From Alkalitalea saponilacus (GTDB lineage: Bacteria; Bacteroidota; Bacteroidia; Bacteroidales; Marinilabiliaceae): 64,000 nucleotides of DNA. The notes under the pieces are model-generated. The model was not told the origin of the DNA, did not search any database, and was given only the letters and a program-made list of their open reading frames with translations. Position numbers and translations under genes: made by a program. Shown here one piece after another: positions 48,090-56,553 of the stretch. Each line of letters begins with the position of its first letter. Position 1 is the stretch's first letter. The stretch is taken from assembly GCF_900168165.1 (NCBI RefSeq), contig NZ_FUYV01000004.1, positions 51,048 to 115,047 of the forward strand. Direction: 5' to 3'.

Positions 48090-50093
48090 TTATTTTGGTT
48101 GTTTGTTTGGCAATACTATTTGGAAAATAGTCCCATTACCGGGTTGACTTTCGGCTCTTATTTCTCCATTGTTCTTGTCTATAAATTCTTTGCATAGAAA
48201 CAGTCCGAATCCCATACCTTTATCATTGCTATTCCCAATTCTGGATGGGTCATTGCCGATATCAAATAACTTTGGCAGATCTTTTGGTAGAATTCCAATT
48301 CCGCTGTCCGATATTTTTATCTCCGTATGGATTGATTGCATATTGCTTTGGATTTTTATCCATCCGTTCTCAGGAGTAAACTTAATCGCGTTTGAGATGA
48401 TATTTCGGAAAATGGTATTTATCATGTTCCTGTCTGCCCAAACAAGATGTCCATTAGGTATGTCCACACTTATGCTTAGTTTCTTAGACTTTGCCATAGG
48501 GCTGCAAAGATCGACTAATTTTTCAAATAGCGGTTTAAGCTCAATCGAGTCTGCTTTAGGTACAAGTCGACCGGTGATGGATGCTGCCCATTTTAAAAGG
48601 TCGTCTAGGAATGCACACAATTTCTCAGATGTGTTTTTAAGTTCACCGGTGTAATATTTTAAATCTTCTCTGCTAAGTTCAGCATAGTTCTCGTGAACAG
48701 AAGTTGAAATGTTTCGGAATGCATAGATCGGGTTTTTTAGGTCGTGAGCAAGGATAGTAAAAAACTTGTTTTTGGTTTGATTCATTAGATTAAGCTGCCT
48801 GTTTGCTTCAGAAAGTTTAATTTGAGCACGCTTTTTAATTTGAAATCTGCTGTACAAAGTGCCAAGTAGAAATATCAAAATGGTAACGATCCCAAACATT
48901 AAAATGTGCTGTTGTCTGGCTTGATTTAATTTTAGTTGGTCTTCAAGCCTTTTTTGGTTCATAATTGCCAGCTCTTTTTCTTTATGTTCACTTTCGTATT
49001 TCACCTGAAAGTCGAGCAACTGTCGGCGGGCTTGTTCGGTAAATGCGGAATCTCTGATAGCTACAAATTGCTTGTAATACTCAAGGGCTTCAGAGTAGTT
49101 CTTTTTTTTCTGCATGAGTGATGAAAGCTCCCTCAGGTTTTTTTGTTTCATATTATTGAAGCCTGTTTGCTCTGCTATGGCAAGGCTTTCAATATAGCGG
49201 TTCAACGCGTTTTCATAATCATTTTTCTTCATGTAGTTGAATCCAATGTGATTAAGAACGATGCTTTCAGAAACAAGAATTCTGTTATTCCGGAAAATTT
49301 CCAAAGCCGAAAGCAGCTTCTCTTCGGCTTTTTCAAAATCCCCCAGAATTGTAAAGATTTCACCCATTTGATCCATCCTGTAGCCCATGCGCACTTCATT
49401 GTTTAATTCAGTTTCAAGTGCCAGAGATCTCTCAAGATAATCAAGAGCCAGATCGAAATTTTGCATTGATTTGTAAGCAGATGCTATGCTGGCCTTTCTT
49501 ATGGCTATCTGATCAAGATTATTTAGGTGTTCAGCAATTGCAAGAGACTGATAAAAAAAGTCCAACGCTTTGTCAAATTGCTTCCACAGCTCATGAATTT
49601 TCCCTATTGCATTCAGACTTATGGCTATGTTTTCATATGCATTAAGCTTCGTATCTATTTCCAGGGCGTTTCTATATGCCTCAAACCCCTGCTCATAGTT
49701 TCCTGCTATTGTCGATCTGTAACCCAGCTCACGATAACCTATCGACAAAAGGGTTGAATCTTTAATTTGCATTGCAATAGCAAGCGCTTTTTCCAGTACT
49801 ACTATGCTTTCCACTGTTTTACCTTCGTCCCCAAAGCAAAAGCTTTTTTTTAGGTAGGCTCTGCAAAGCAATACTCGATCAGTCTCGTCAAAATTGGCAT
49901 ATTGTTCTAAAAGTTCATGAGTCAGGACACATGCTTCTTCATAAAGCAATAATTGCTCCAGAGAATCAATCTTTGTCATTAGGTCTTCGGGTGATTGAGC
50001 AGTATAACCTGTCCTGGCAGAAGAGAAAAGATAAAATGTGGAAATAAAAAGAAACATGGAGGTATAATAAAAGCATTTTTTCTTTTTCATCAT
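48090..50093 (-). CDS. TPR-containing sensor histidine kinase
   Basis: 667 residues. An N-terminal signal or anchor segment, about seven TPR units (40-350, such as YENALNRYIESLAIAEQTG), a coiled coil, one transmembrane helix (HILMFGIVTILIFLLGTLYS), HisKA with FFTILAHDLKNPIYAF and a HATPase with NIISNAIKFT, DSGIGI and GMGFGLFLCKEF. The periplasmic TPR sensor is typical of Bacteroidota. Partner: the LuxR-type regulator downstream. Signal unknown. Confidence 0.94.
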   Translation of the reverse strand: MMKKKKCFYYTSMFLFISTFYLFSSARTGYTAQSPEDLMTKIDSLEQLLLYEEACVLTHELLEQYANFDETDRVLLCRAYLKKSFCFGDEGKTVESIVVLEKALAIAMQIKDSTLLSIGYRELGYRSTIAGNYEQGFEAYRNALEIDTKLNAYENIAISLNAIGKIHELWKQFDKALDFFYQSLAIAEHLNNLDQIAIRKASIASAYKSMQNFDLALDYLERSLALETELNNEVRMGYRMDQMGEIFTILGDFEKAEEKLLSALEIFRNNRILVSESIVLNHIGFNYMKKNDYENALNRYIESLAIAEQTGFNNMKQKNLRELSSLMQKKKNYSEALEYYKQFVAIRDSAFTEQARRQLLDFQVKYESEHKEKELAIMNQKRLEDQLKLNQARQQHILMFGIVTILIFLLGTLYSRFQIKKRAQIKLSEANRQLNLMNQTKNKFFTILAHDLKNPIYAFRNISTSVHENYAELSREDLKYYTGELKNTSEKLCAFLDDLLKWAASITGRLVPKADSIELKPLFEKLVDLCSPMAKSKKLSISVDIPNGHLVWADRNMINTIFRNIISNAIKFTPENGWIKIQSNMQSIHTEIKISDSGIGILPKDLPKLFDIGNDPSRIGNSNDKGMGFGLFLCKEFIDKNNGEIRAESQPGNGTIFQIVLPNKQPK

Positions 50094-50822
50094 ACTATTT
50101 ATTTTGTTGGAATATAAATATACACAACTGCTTTTTTAAAAGGTGATAAATATTAAAATAATATCTATTCCGCATTGCAAACAGATGATTAGTAGTAAGT
50201 ATGAACAAAGTTTTAGCTTTGATATATTACGCTTTTTCTTTTATACGTATTAAATATATTCAGAATTTTAGTTATTGTAAAATGTTGTCAGATCTTTTTC
50301 AAGAAAAAAGGAATCGTTTTGTTTAAGGTCTTTCTACATGTTTTTTGTTAACATAAGCTATTTGTTAGGCATTATATACCTTTAGATACGATTTATTTAT
50401 ATCCCTGAGATTTTTATATTGAATATAGATTTGGTAATTTATTTGATTTTTGGGGACAGAGAGTTTCTAGATTCAAATTATCACAATCAGCCACAACAAT
50501 TTGTTTAATCTATTTTGGTGTCAAAAAGGTTTTATCTAATAGCGGTTTGTTGCATTGAACGATACTTGAAAACAGTTGAACTAATTCTGAAATCCTGCAT
50601 TTGAATTTTCATCATTGTTTAAATCAGTGACTATATCATCATTTTTGTTTTTTTAATAAACATCAATCACAGCATCATTCCGATTCTTATAATACTCCCC
50701 CATATGCACATATCCCGATACAGAAAATGCTAATAGGTTTCAAAGTTCATATTGACAGCGCTTTGAGTTGGCCGATATGATTTCAAATTGTAAATATGCT
50801 GTAAATATATCATACATGCAAT
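50094..50822. other. Long AT-rich intergenic region
   Basis: 729 bases with no intact gene. A decayed metallophosphoesterase end is at 50653-50736; otherwise no ORF, RNA or strong hairpin was recognised. Probably accumulated decay at the edge of an accessory island. Confidence 0.5.
50653..50736 (-). pseudogene. C-terminal remnant of a metallophosphoesterase
   Basis: On the minus strand the bases encode ...GYVHMGEYYKNRNDAVIDVY and a TAA stop, matching the end of the intact metallophosphoesterase at 53947 (CYVHLGEHFNYRSDAYIKL). Homology fades upstream after about 28 codons. The level of divergence suggests a different paralogue, not a recent copy. Confidence 0.55.
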
Positions 50823-51770
50823 CTACTTATGAAACAATGTTTGATACCGATTTTTCAATAGTTCCAAATACTTTATTTTCAACGGTTCCGATAGGAAAGA
50901 AGCTTCAATCAGGTTTTCAGCTTTGGGTAAATTCTTGAGAAAACGACTGAATACACTTGATATTTGTTTTTCGTTTAGCCCCATCTCTTTTGCAAAACCC
51001 TCAAAGATCGGACGGGTGAGTTTGCTTTTCTTACCATTAAGTGTCAATGCCAACTCTTCTGTATCATCAGGAAGAATGATAGTCACGTTCAGCAAATCAT
51101 AAGCAGGAGCCAAGCCCCATTTCTCATGATTTTGATTCATGGAGAAATTTTTCAGGTGCATATCGTTGTTCCCGGTCAGAAAACTGAAAATTGTTAGTTC
51201 AAAGAGAAACAGCTTATCGAGCAGTGGATTGGCAGAGTATGAACCCAAAGCCTTTCCAACTTTTTCCATGGAACTTTTGTACTTGTCGAATGCCTCCGTT
51301 ATCTGAAACATATCAAGCATGTGTACTTTTTGGCCGTCCCTTGTCCGGTCAATCCTTTTTGTGATGTACGAAAGCTCTCCCGAATGGAGCCTTATCAGAC
51401 TGGATGGAACCACATTAATGCCATAAGCCTCAGCAATGCGCATGGTCACATGTTCATTGGCAGGCATTTCCGGGAAATCAGTTGATGGTGGTTTAAAGAT
51501 GAAGTCTCCACCAAGAGCGCCTACTACTGTTAGCCTTTTGCCTTTTAGGTTTTGAGCATCTTTAATGATGCTCATGGATAGTTTTGGCTGAACCCCGGGA
51601 ACGGCAATGCTTCTTTGAACCACCTCTTTCGCCAGCTCAGTCATTTCATTGTAAGAGTATGGAATCACAGGCGGTTGCGGCGAACCAAAAAACTTGCGGC
51701 TGCAAGATTCATGAAATTCGCTATCACCCGTTATGGGTTCGTAACAATACAGGCATTTATGATGGTTCAT
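50823..51770 (-). CDS. hipT: HipT-like Ser/Thr kinase toxin (HipA C-terminal type)
   Basis: 315 residues from the ATG at 51770, which overlaps the HipS stop by 4 bases. A CxxC...HxxSC motif lies at residues 6-23. The kinase core has the Gly-rich-loop region GVQPKLSMSI with an SxS pair (Ser65, Ser67) like the autophosphorylation motif of HipT, then FIFKPP, the catalytic loop GNNDMHLKNFS, and APAYDLLN (metal binding). It lacks the HipA N1 subdomain, which is encoded separately by the next gene upstream. Known HipT/HipA toxins phosphorylate aminoacyl-tRNA synthetases and stop growth. Confidence 0.88.
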   Translation of the reverse strand: MNHHKCLYCYEPITGDSEFHESCSRKFFGSPQPPVIPYSYNEMTELAKEVVQRSIAVPGVQPKLSMSIIKDAQNLKGKRLTVVGALGGDFIFKPPSTDFPEMPANEHVTMRIAEAYGINVVPSSLIRLHSGELSYITKRIDRTRDGQKVHMLDMFQITEAFDKYKSSMEKVGKALGSYSANPLLDKLFLFELTIFSFLTGNNDMHLKNFSMNQNHEKWGLAPAYDLLNVTIILPDDTEELALTLNGKKSKLTRPIFEGFAKEMGLNEKQISSVFSRFLKNLPKAENLIEASFLSEPLKIKYLELLKNRYQTLFHK

Positions 51771-52096
51771 AACTCTTCTTTCATAGGTAACACACTCACA
51801 GCGCCGATACAATTTCCACAACAGGCCAGCAATAAACCCATGCGGTCATTATGATTAATTCTCCAACTTTGAGAGGCAATCTCCAAAAGCCATCCCTCAG
51901 GTATAAGACCTTCAAAGAAAGGAAATAGCCGGTTAGAATTGTATGTTTTATTGGAAACAGGCATGGTGAAAGTTAGAAACTGATTTGGGTATTTCTGAAC
52001 ATAGGCTTTGTCGTAAGTGAACTCATATTCACCATCGTCCGTTTCAACCAATAATCCGGCATATATGTCCTGATAATATATCCTGGCTTTTCTCAT
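51767..52096 (-). CDS. hipS: HipS-like antitoxin (HipA N-terminal domain protein)
   Basis: 109 residues forming a HipA N1-like domain: MRKARIYYQDIYAGLLVETDDGEYEFTYD and SNRLFPFFEGLIPEGWLLE. In the tripartite HipBST system this separate domain is the antitoxin that neutralises HipT. It overlaps both neighbours by 4 bases (ATGA), showing translational coupling in the order hipB-hipS-hipT. Confidence 0.85.
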   Translation of the reverse strand: MRKARIYYQDIYAGLLVETDDGEYEFTYDKAYVQKYPNQFLTFTMPVSNKTYNSNRLFPFFEGLIPEGWLLEIASQSWRINHNDRMGLLLACCGNCIGAVSVLPMKEEL

Positions 52097-52305
52097 GACT
52101 CACGCGGTTTATTAATGGCAACCGGGCCCACCTCATGGCCAAACATGGCCAGAACCTGATTCACCTTATCCAGATTTAAACTGGTTTTTCCCTGTTCTAT
52201 CTTCCGTATGACAGTTAAAGCCACTCCTGCTCGCTCAGCAAATTCTTCCTGAGTGAGTTTTACCTCTTTACGGCGCTGTTTTACAAAGTTGGCTAATTGG
52301 TTCAT
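52093..52305 (-). CDS. hipB: HipB-like XRE-family DNA-binding protein
   Basis: 70 residues, a single Cro/C1-type helix-turn-helix (FVKQRRKEVKLTQEEFAERAGVALTVIRKIEQGKTSLNLDKVNQVLAMFGHEV). First gene of the hipBST operon and its likely autorepressor. The operator array directly upstream carries three TAGATATA half-sites at 40-bp spacing. Confidence 0.92.
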   Translation of the reverse strand: MNQLANFVKQRRKEVKLTQEEFAERAGVALTVIRKIEQGKTSLNLDKVNQVLAMFGHEVGPVAINKPRES

Positions 52306-52403
52306 TATATGTCTTTAGATATACTTTTTGCAAATATATGAAATTTATATCTATTTAGATATAAATTTTGCAAATTTAGTTGATTTGTATGCGAATAGAT
52401 ATA
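52306..52403 (-). promoter_or_regulatory. hipBST promoter with three-operator 40-bp array
   Basis: TAGATATA starts at 52316, 52356 and 52396, exactly 40 bases apart. The middle one is the right half of a palindrome with 13-bp arms and a 2-base centre (52341-52368; core TATATCTATTTAGATATA). The outer sites keep only one good half. On the minus strand TATATTTG at 52338-52331 is an exact -7 box about 26 bases before the hipB ATG; the palindrome covers the -33 region and the first site covers the start of transcription. Confidence 0.72.
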
Positions 52404-52628
52404 AATTAGTGGAATGATTTTAAAGAATTAGTTGCTAAATTACTTTTGAGAGCGGCTTATGAAAATGGAAGGTGAATCCGATTCATTTCCTTTGTTTTCT
52501 TTTCGTTCATTTCTTTAAAAACGTTAATTTAGGGTGTGTAAATTCCTGCCGGGATTGTTCCGGTGTTCTAGATTTTAGATATTCAATTATTAATTTATTT
52601 TGTAAATGGCTATACAAAACCTAAAACC

Positions 52629-53369
52629 ATGGCCGATAAATTCCAGAATAAATACCGAATAGAATCCACCCGTTTACAAAATTGGGATTACGGATGGAAT
52701 GCGGCCTATTTTATTACAATTTGCACAAAAAGCCGGGTACATTATTTTGGAGATATAGTGAATAGTAAAGTGAATTTGTCTGGCATTGGTATAATTGCAG
52801 AACAGTTGTGGTACGAAATTGTTAACCATGTAAAAAATGTGGAATTGGATGAATTTGTGGTTATGCCCAACCATATCCATGGTATTTTAATTTTAAATGG
52901 AAAAAATAAACATGATCCAAAAAACGAAAATATCGATAATATTGATGTCGGTGATGACGTCCATCGCAATTACGATATTGCCGATTGTGGTGATGGTTTG
53001 GATAACGGGCGCGATGACGGTAATGGTTTGGATAACGTAGAGACAAGGCATGCCTTGTCTCTACAATGCCCGCAATGCCCGCAATGCCCACCAACAATAC
53101 AAACATTCCATCCGCCACAACCACCAACCATTGGACAACAACGATTCCAAAACCAGGGAAAAAACACCCTGTCATCGATAATTGGTTCGTATAAATCGGC
53201 AGTTACCAGACACGTCAAACGTTTGGGATACGATTTTTCGTGGCAACCACGTTTCTATGACCATATTATTCGTGACCACGATTCGTTTCTACGAATCCGT
53301 AAATATATTGTAAATAATCCGGCAAAATGGAATGAAGATACCTTTAATAACTACAAAAATAAACATTGA
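52629..53369 (+). CDS. REP-associated tyrosine transposase (RAYT, Y1/IS200-like)
   Basis: 246 residues. N-terminal Y1 transposase pattern: YFITICTKSRVHYFGDIV, the HUH-type metal motif in VMPNHIHGILIL, and downstream SSIIGSYKSAVTRHVKRLGYDFSWQPRFYDHIIRD with the candidate catalytic Tyr, then IRKYIVNNPAKWNED. This is the RAYT family linked to REP palindromes. Between the two halves lies a low-complexity insertion (about residues 98-180) rich in Asp/Asn/Gly and then CPQCPQCP; it holds a perfect 28-bp palindrome in frame. Probably a domesticated or still active single-copy enzyme; activity cannot be judged. Confidence 0.88.
   Translation: MADKFQNKYRIESTRLQNWDYGWNAAYFITICTKSRVHYFGDIVNSKVNLSGIGIIAEQLWYEIVNHVKNVELDEFVVMPNHIHGILILNGKNKHDPKNENIDNIDVGDDVHRNYDIADCGDGLDNGRDDGNGLDNVETRHALSLQCPQCPQCPPTIQTFHPPQPPTIGQQRFQNQGKNTLSSIIGSYKSAVTRHVKRLGYDFSWQPRFYDHIIRDHDSFLRIRKYIVNNPAKWNEDTFNNYKNKH
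53037..53064. repeat. Perfect 28-bp REP-like palindrome inside the RAYT gene
   Basis: Centre GACAAGGCATGCCTTGTC, extended by GTAGA and TCTAC to 28 bases with no spacer or mismatch. It is read in frame as VETRHALSL. Upstream is a direct repeat GGTTTGGATAAC (two copies, about 52996 and 53026); downstream AATGCCCGC is repeated almost three times (53065-53089). Confidence 0.9.
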
Positions 53370-53893
53370 TGACAACATTTGGACAATTGGTTAAATCCCA
53401 TTCATGGCTGAGCATTAAGCTGAAATTGGAGACTCTGTTCCCGGATCAAAATGATTTATTGGATGATTATGAAAATGTGTTTTGCAAGCTGCAAACAATA
53501 CCGATACAGGAGAGCAATGTTACAATAGATGTGCAATGGGTTCATGATGATTATGACAATTCTGAGTATGTTGATGTTTCAGGTTATTATACAAACCCGA
53601 ATGAGAGGACAGATGAATACTCAAATTCACTTGCAATAGAATTCACGCCATGGCAGGAATGGATGGGAATGCCTGTTAATCCTGAATCATTGAAGTTATT
53701 TTCAGAACTTGAGATTATTGCATATTGTCTTAACGAAATGACATTTGCAGGATTTGATCAGGAAGAGATTCATGGAGAAATGAACAAGATTAGACAAATT
53801 GCGAAGGAGTATGATGAAATGACTCCAGAAGAAAAAAAACTGAACACAACCAGATTAGATGATGTTATTAAAAAACATCAAAAAAACAGATGA
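53369..53893 (+). CDS. Hypothetical protein coupled to the RAYT gene
   Basis: 174 residues from the ATG at 53369, which overlaps the transposase stop by one base (TGATG). Acidic, soluble, no signal peptide. Segments: TFGQLVKSHSWLSIKLKLETLFPDQ, VHDDYDNSEYVDVSGYYTN, EFTPWQEWMGMPVNPESLKLFSELEIIAYCLNEMTFAGF. It resembles a small Bacteroidota family I recall as DUF6557, but I am unsure. Function unknown; translation is probably coupled to the transposase. Confidence 0.7.
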   Translation: MTTFGQLVKSHSWLSIKLKLETLFPDQNDLLDDYENVFCKLQTIPIQESNVTIDVQWVHDDYDNSEYVDVSGYYTNPNERTDEYSNSLAIEFTPWQEWMGMPVNPESLKLFSELEIIAYCLNEMTFAGFDQEEIHGEMNKIRQIAKEYDEMTPEEKKLNTTRLDDVIKKHQKNR

Positions 53894-53946
53894 AAACATT
53901 CGATTCTTCAGACGTTTAAAAATCTAAACTTGCGTAAAGTGTTGAT

Positions 53947-54708
53947 TTAAAGTTTAATATAAGCATCGCTCCGATAATTAAAGTGTTCACCCAAATGCAC
54001 ATAACATAGCTGATTGGTTACAAGCCTTGTATTATCCATCAGCGTTTCCGGCATATTGGCATGATGATGACCATAAATCCAATAGTCAGGTTGGTGGTCA
54101 AATATAAGATCTGCTTGCTCGGAAACAAAAGCACTATTTATATCCGAATTTTTATATTCCTGAGGGTTGACTATATGACTGGGCACATGGTGACTTGCCA
54201 CAATTTTATATCTTGCAGTTGACCTAGAGATGCTCTTTCGCAGGAATTCAATGCTTCGGGCATGTAGATGATTAAAAGTGTTAGCAGTCAGTTGTCGGTC
54301 ATGATATTTAATCAGACGAAAATCACTGACGCAAGATTCTACAACCAAACTCTTTTCTTCAGGAATATGTGACCAGAGGGCAGTAAAGAACAAATCACAA
54401 TCGTCTAATGATACGACCTCATTATTAACCAGGAAAACATTCTCCCGAATAGCCTCTTTTACTGGTTCATCCAAAATTCTCAAGTCCTTCCCGGAATAGA
54501 ACTCATGGTTTCCGGGAACATAATATACAGCCTTCCAATTATCGGCTACATAATCGAAAAACCAATGTTTAAAGTGTTTTTTACTCCAATAGGTAATGTC
54601 TCCGGCCAGAATAAGAATATCTCCGATGGGTTTAATTGGGTTTTTGTGTAAGAACAGAGCATTTTGTGCAAATTCTAAATGCAAATCTGAGCAGTATTGT
54701 ATCTTCAT
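53947..54708 (-). CDS. Calcineurin-like metallophosphoesterase
   Basis: 253 residues from the ATG at 54708 (the frame extends 11 codons further). All family motifs are present in order: CSDLHLEF (DxH), LAGDITY, VPGNHEFY, SHHVPSH and YGHHHANM, so a two-metal phosphoesterase is expected. Substrate unknown. A diverged remnant of a related C-terminus lies on the other side of the hipBST-RAYT stretch, same strand, at 50653. Confidence 0.88.
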   Translation of the reverse strand: MKIQYCSDLHLEFAQNALFLHKNPIKPIGDILILAGDITYWSKKHFKHWFFDYVADNWKAVYYVPGNHEFYSGKDLRILDEPVKEAIRENVFLVNNEVVSLDDCDLFFTALWSHIPEEKSLVVESCVSDFRLIKYHDRQLTANTFNHLHARSIEFLRKSISRSTARYKIVASHHVPSHIVNPQEYKNSDINSAFVSEQADLIFDHQPDYWIYGHHHANMPETLMDNTRLVTNQLCYVHLGEHFNYRSDAYIKL

Positions 54709-54848
54709 AAAAGAGCAAGAATGTTTACTATTACCTATCAAATATACGATTTTTTATTGACTTATACGCTTGACTATCAAATCAAAGAAGTATATCAAAG
54801 AATGTTTATATCTTTTGATTCTTTTCTGAACTACTCTATTTTAGTTTG

Positions 54849-56261
54849 TTACTTTCCGATACAGAAATTCTTAAAAATATTTCCTAAAATCTCATCTGTT
54901 GAGATCTGGCCTGTGATGCTGCCGAGGTAGTGTAGCACTTCTCTGATGTCCTGAGCCAAAAAGTCACCGGAAATGTTGCTGTTAAGGCCTTCTTTTACGC
55001 GGGTTATACTTTCCAAAGCATTGGAAAGGGCTTCATGATGGCGTGCATTGGTTACAATTACATCATCGGAATCAATGGCACTGAGATTAACTGTACGCAG
55101 AAGCTCAATTGTTAGATTGTCGAGGTTTGTTTTGAATTTTGCTGATATTGGTAATATGGTATTATTACCGGTAAGTTCTTTGAAAGCATTATGGGAGAAA
55201 CGTCTTTCTATCTCATCGTCTTTCGCCAGATCGGTTTTGTTTACAACCACAATTAATTGTTGATGGTCCGATTCCAGTTTTGAAAGAATATTTTGAATGG
55301 CTTCATGAATTTTCTCATCGGCATCTGTTACATCTACCAACAAAAGGACTATTGAGGCCTGTTTTATTTTGCTATAAGTTAATTCAATACCAAGGTTTTC
55401 GATGGCGTCGGCCGTAGAGCGAATTCCTGCTGTATCAATGAATCTGAAAGAGATGCCTTCTATGTTAATGGTATCTTCAATGGCATCACGGGTGGTTCCG
55501 TGTATGTCTGATACTATGGCTCTTTCTTCATTCAACAAAGCATTTAACAATGTACTTTTGCCGGCATTGGTATGGCCGGCTATAGCTACAGGAATGCCGT
55601 TTTTGATGGCATTACCAAGGGAGAATGATTTCACCAATCTTTCAATATGTGAGGTGATTTCATCTACTAATTCATTAAGCTCATCACGATTGGCAAACTC
55701 AACATCTTCTTCACTAAAATCAAGCTCCAGCTCAATCATAGATATAAACCAAAGAAGCCTTTCACGCAGTTGCATAAGTTCAGATGAAAACCCACCGCGC
55801 ATTTGTTGTAGAGCAACTCTGCGAGCTGCTTCGCTTTGCGAAGCAATTAGGTCTGCCACCGCTTCAGCCTGGCTCAAATCCATTTTTCCGTTTAAGAAAG
55901 CGCGTTGGGTAAATTCTCCCGGCTCTGCAAGCCGGGCTCCATGTTTTGTGAGCAGCTGAAGCAATTGTTGTTGTATGTATGGCGCTCCGTGACAAGCAAT
56001 TTCAATAATGTCATCCCCAGTAAAAGAGTGAGGAGCCTTAAAAACCGATACTAAAACTTCGTCAATCTCACTATCGCCATCGCAAACTGTCCCAAAATGA
56101 ATGCTGTTGGCCGGTTGCTCTGTAATGATTTTACCTTTTTTTGCCGGTTTAAATATGATGTCGGTTATTTTAAATGCATTTTCCCCTGCAATTCTTATTA
56201 CAGCAATGGCTCCCATTCCTTTTGCAGTGGATATGGCACAGATGGTATCGTTGGTTGTCAT
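54849..56261 (-). CDS. mnmE: tRNA modification GTPase MnmE
   Basis: 470 residues. With MnmG it makes the 5-carboxymethylaminomethyl group on U34 of tRNAs. N-terminal folate-binding domain (TICAISTAKGMGAIAVIRIAG), helical domain, inserted G domain with GHTNAGKSTLLNALL, DIHGTTRD, DTAGIRST and NKTD, and the C-terminal FCIGK with the conserved cysteine. Single gene, no overlap with neighbours. Confidence 0.97.
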   Translation of the reverse strand: MTTNDTICAISTAKGMGAIAVIRIAGENAFKITDIIFKPAKKGKIITEQPANSIHFGTVCDGDSEIDEVLVSVFKAPHSFTGDDIIEIACHGAPYIQQQLLQLLTKHGARLAEPGEFTQRAFLNGKMDLSQAEAVADLIASQSEAARRVALQQMRGGFSSELMQLRERLLWFISMIELELDFSEEDVEFANRDELNELVDEITSHIERLVKSFSLGNAIKNGIPVAIAGHTNAGKSTLLNALLNEERAIVSDIHGTTRDAIEDTINIEGISFRFIDTAGIRSTADAIENLGIELTYSKIKQASIVLLLVDVTDADEKIHEAIQNILSKLESDHQQLIVVVNKTDLAKDDEIERRFSHNAFKELTGNNTILPISAKFKTNLDNLTIELLRTVNLSAIDSDDVIVTNARHHEALSNALESITRVKEGLNSNISGDFLAQDIREVLHYLGSITGQISTDEILGNIFKNFCIGK

Positions 56262-56553
56262 GTGGCTACTAAACTATATTCGATGAAATTTTCCTGTATT
56301 TAAATGTTGTCAACTAATAGGCTGTCAAGCGAAGAATATTTAGTCATTTGTAAATGAGTATCTTTTTGATTTATAAATTTTAAACAGCCAATTCAGGTGC
56401 CAAAGGTTTAATTCTAAAATGCTTCTTTCTAAAACTCTGTTCTTGTTACAAAGTTATTATTTTTAATCGTTCATGGGCAATTAAATGAACATTGCGATTT
56501 GGAACCTGTTATAACAAATATTAAATTTAATCCGAAACTTAACTTTTTTACTT

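Noticed and set aside
52861-53218. Antisense ORFs across the RAYT gene
   Set aside because: Created by the low-complexity insertion and the palindrome, which reads as the same peptide on both strands.
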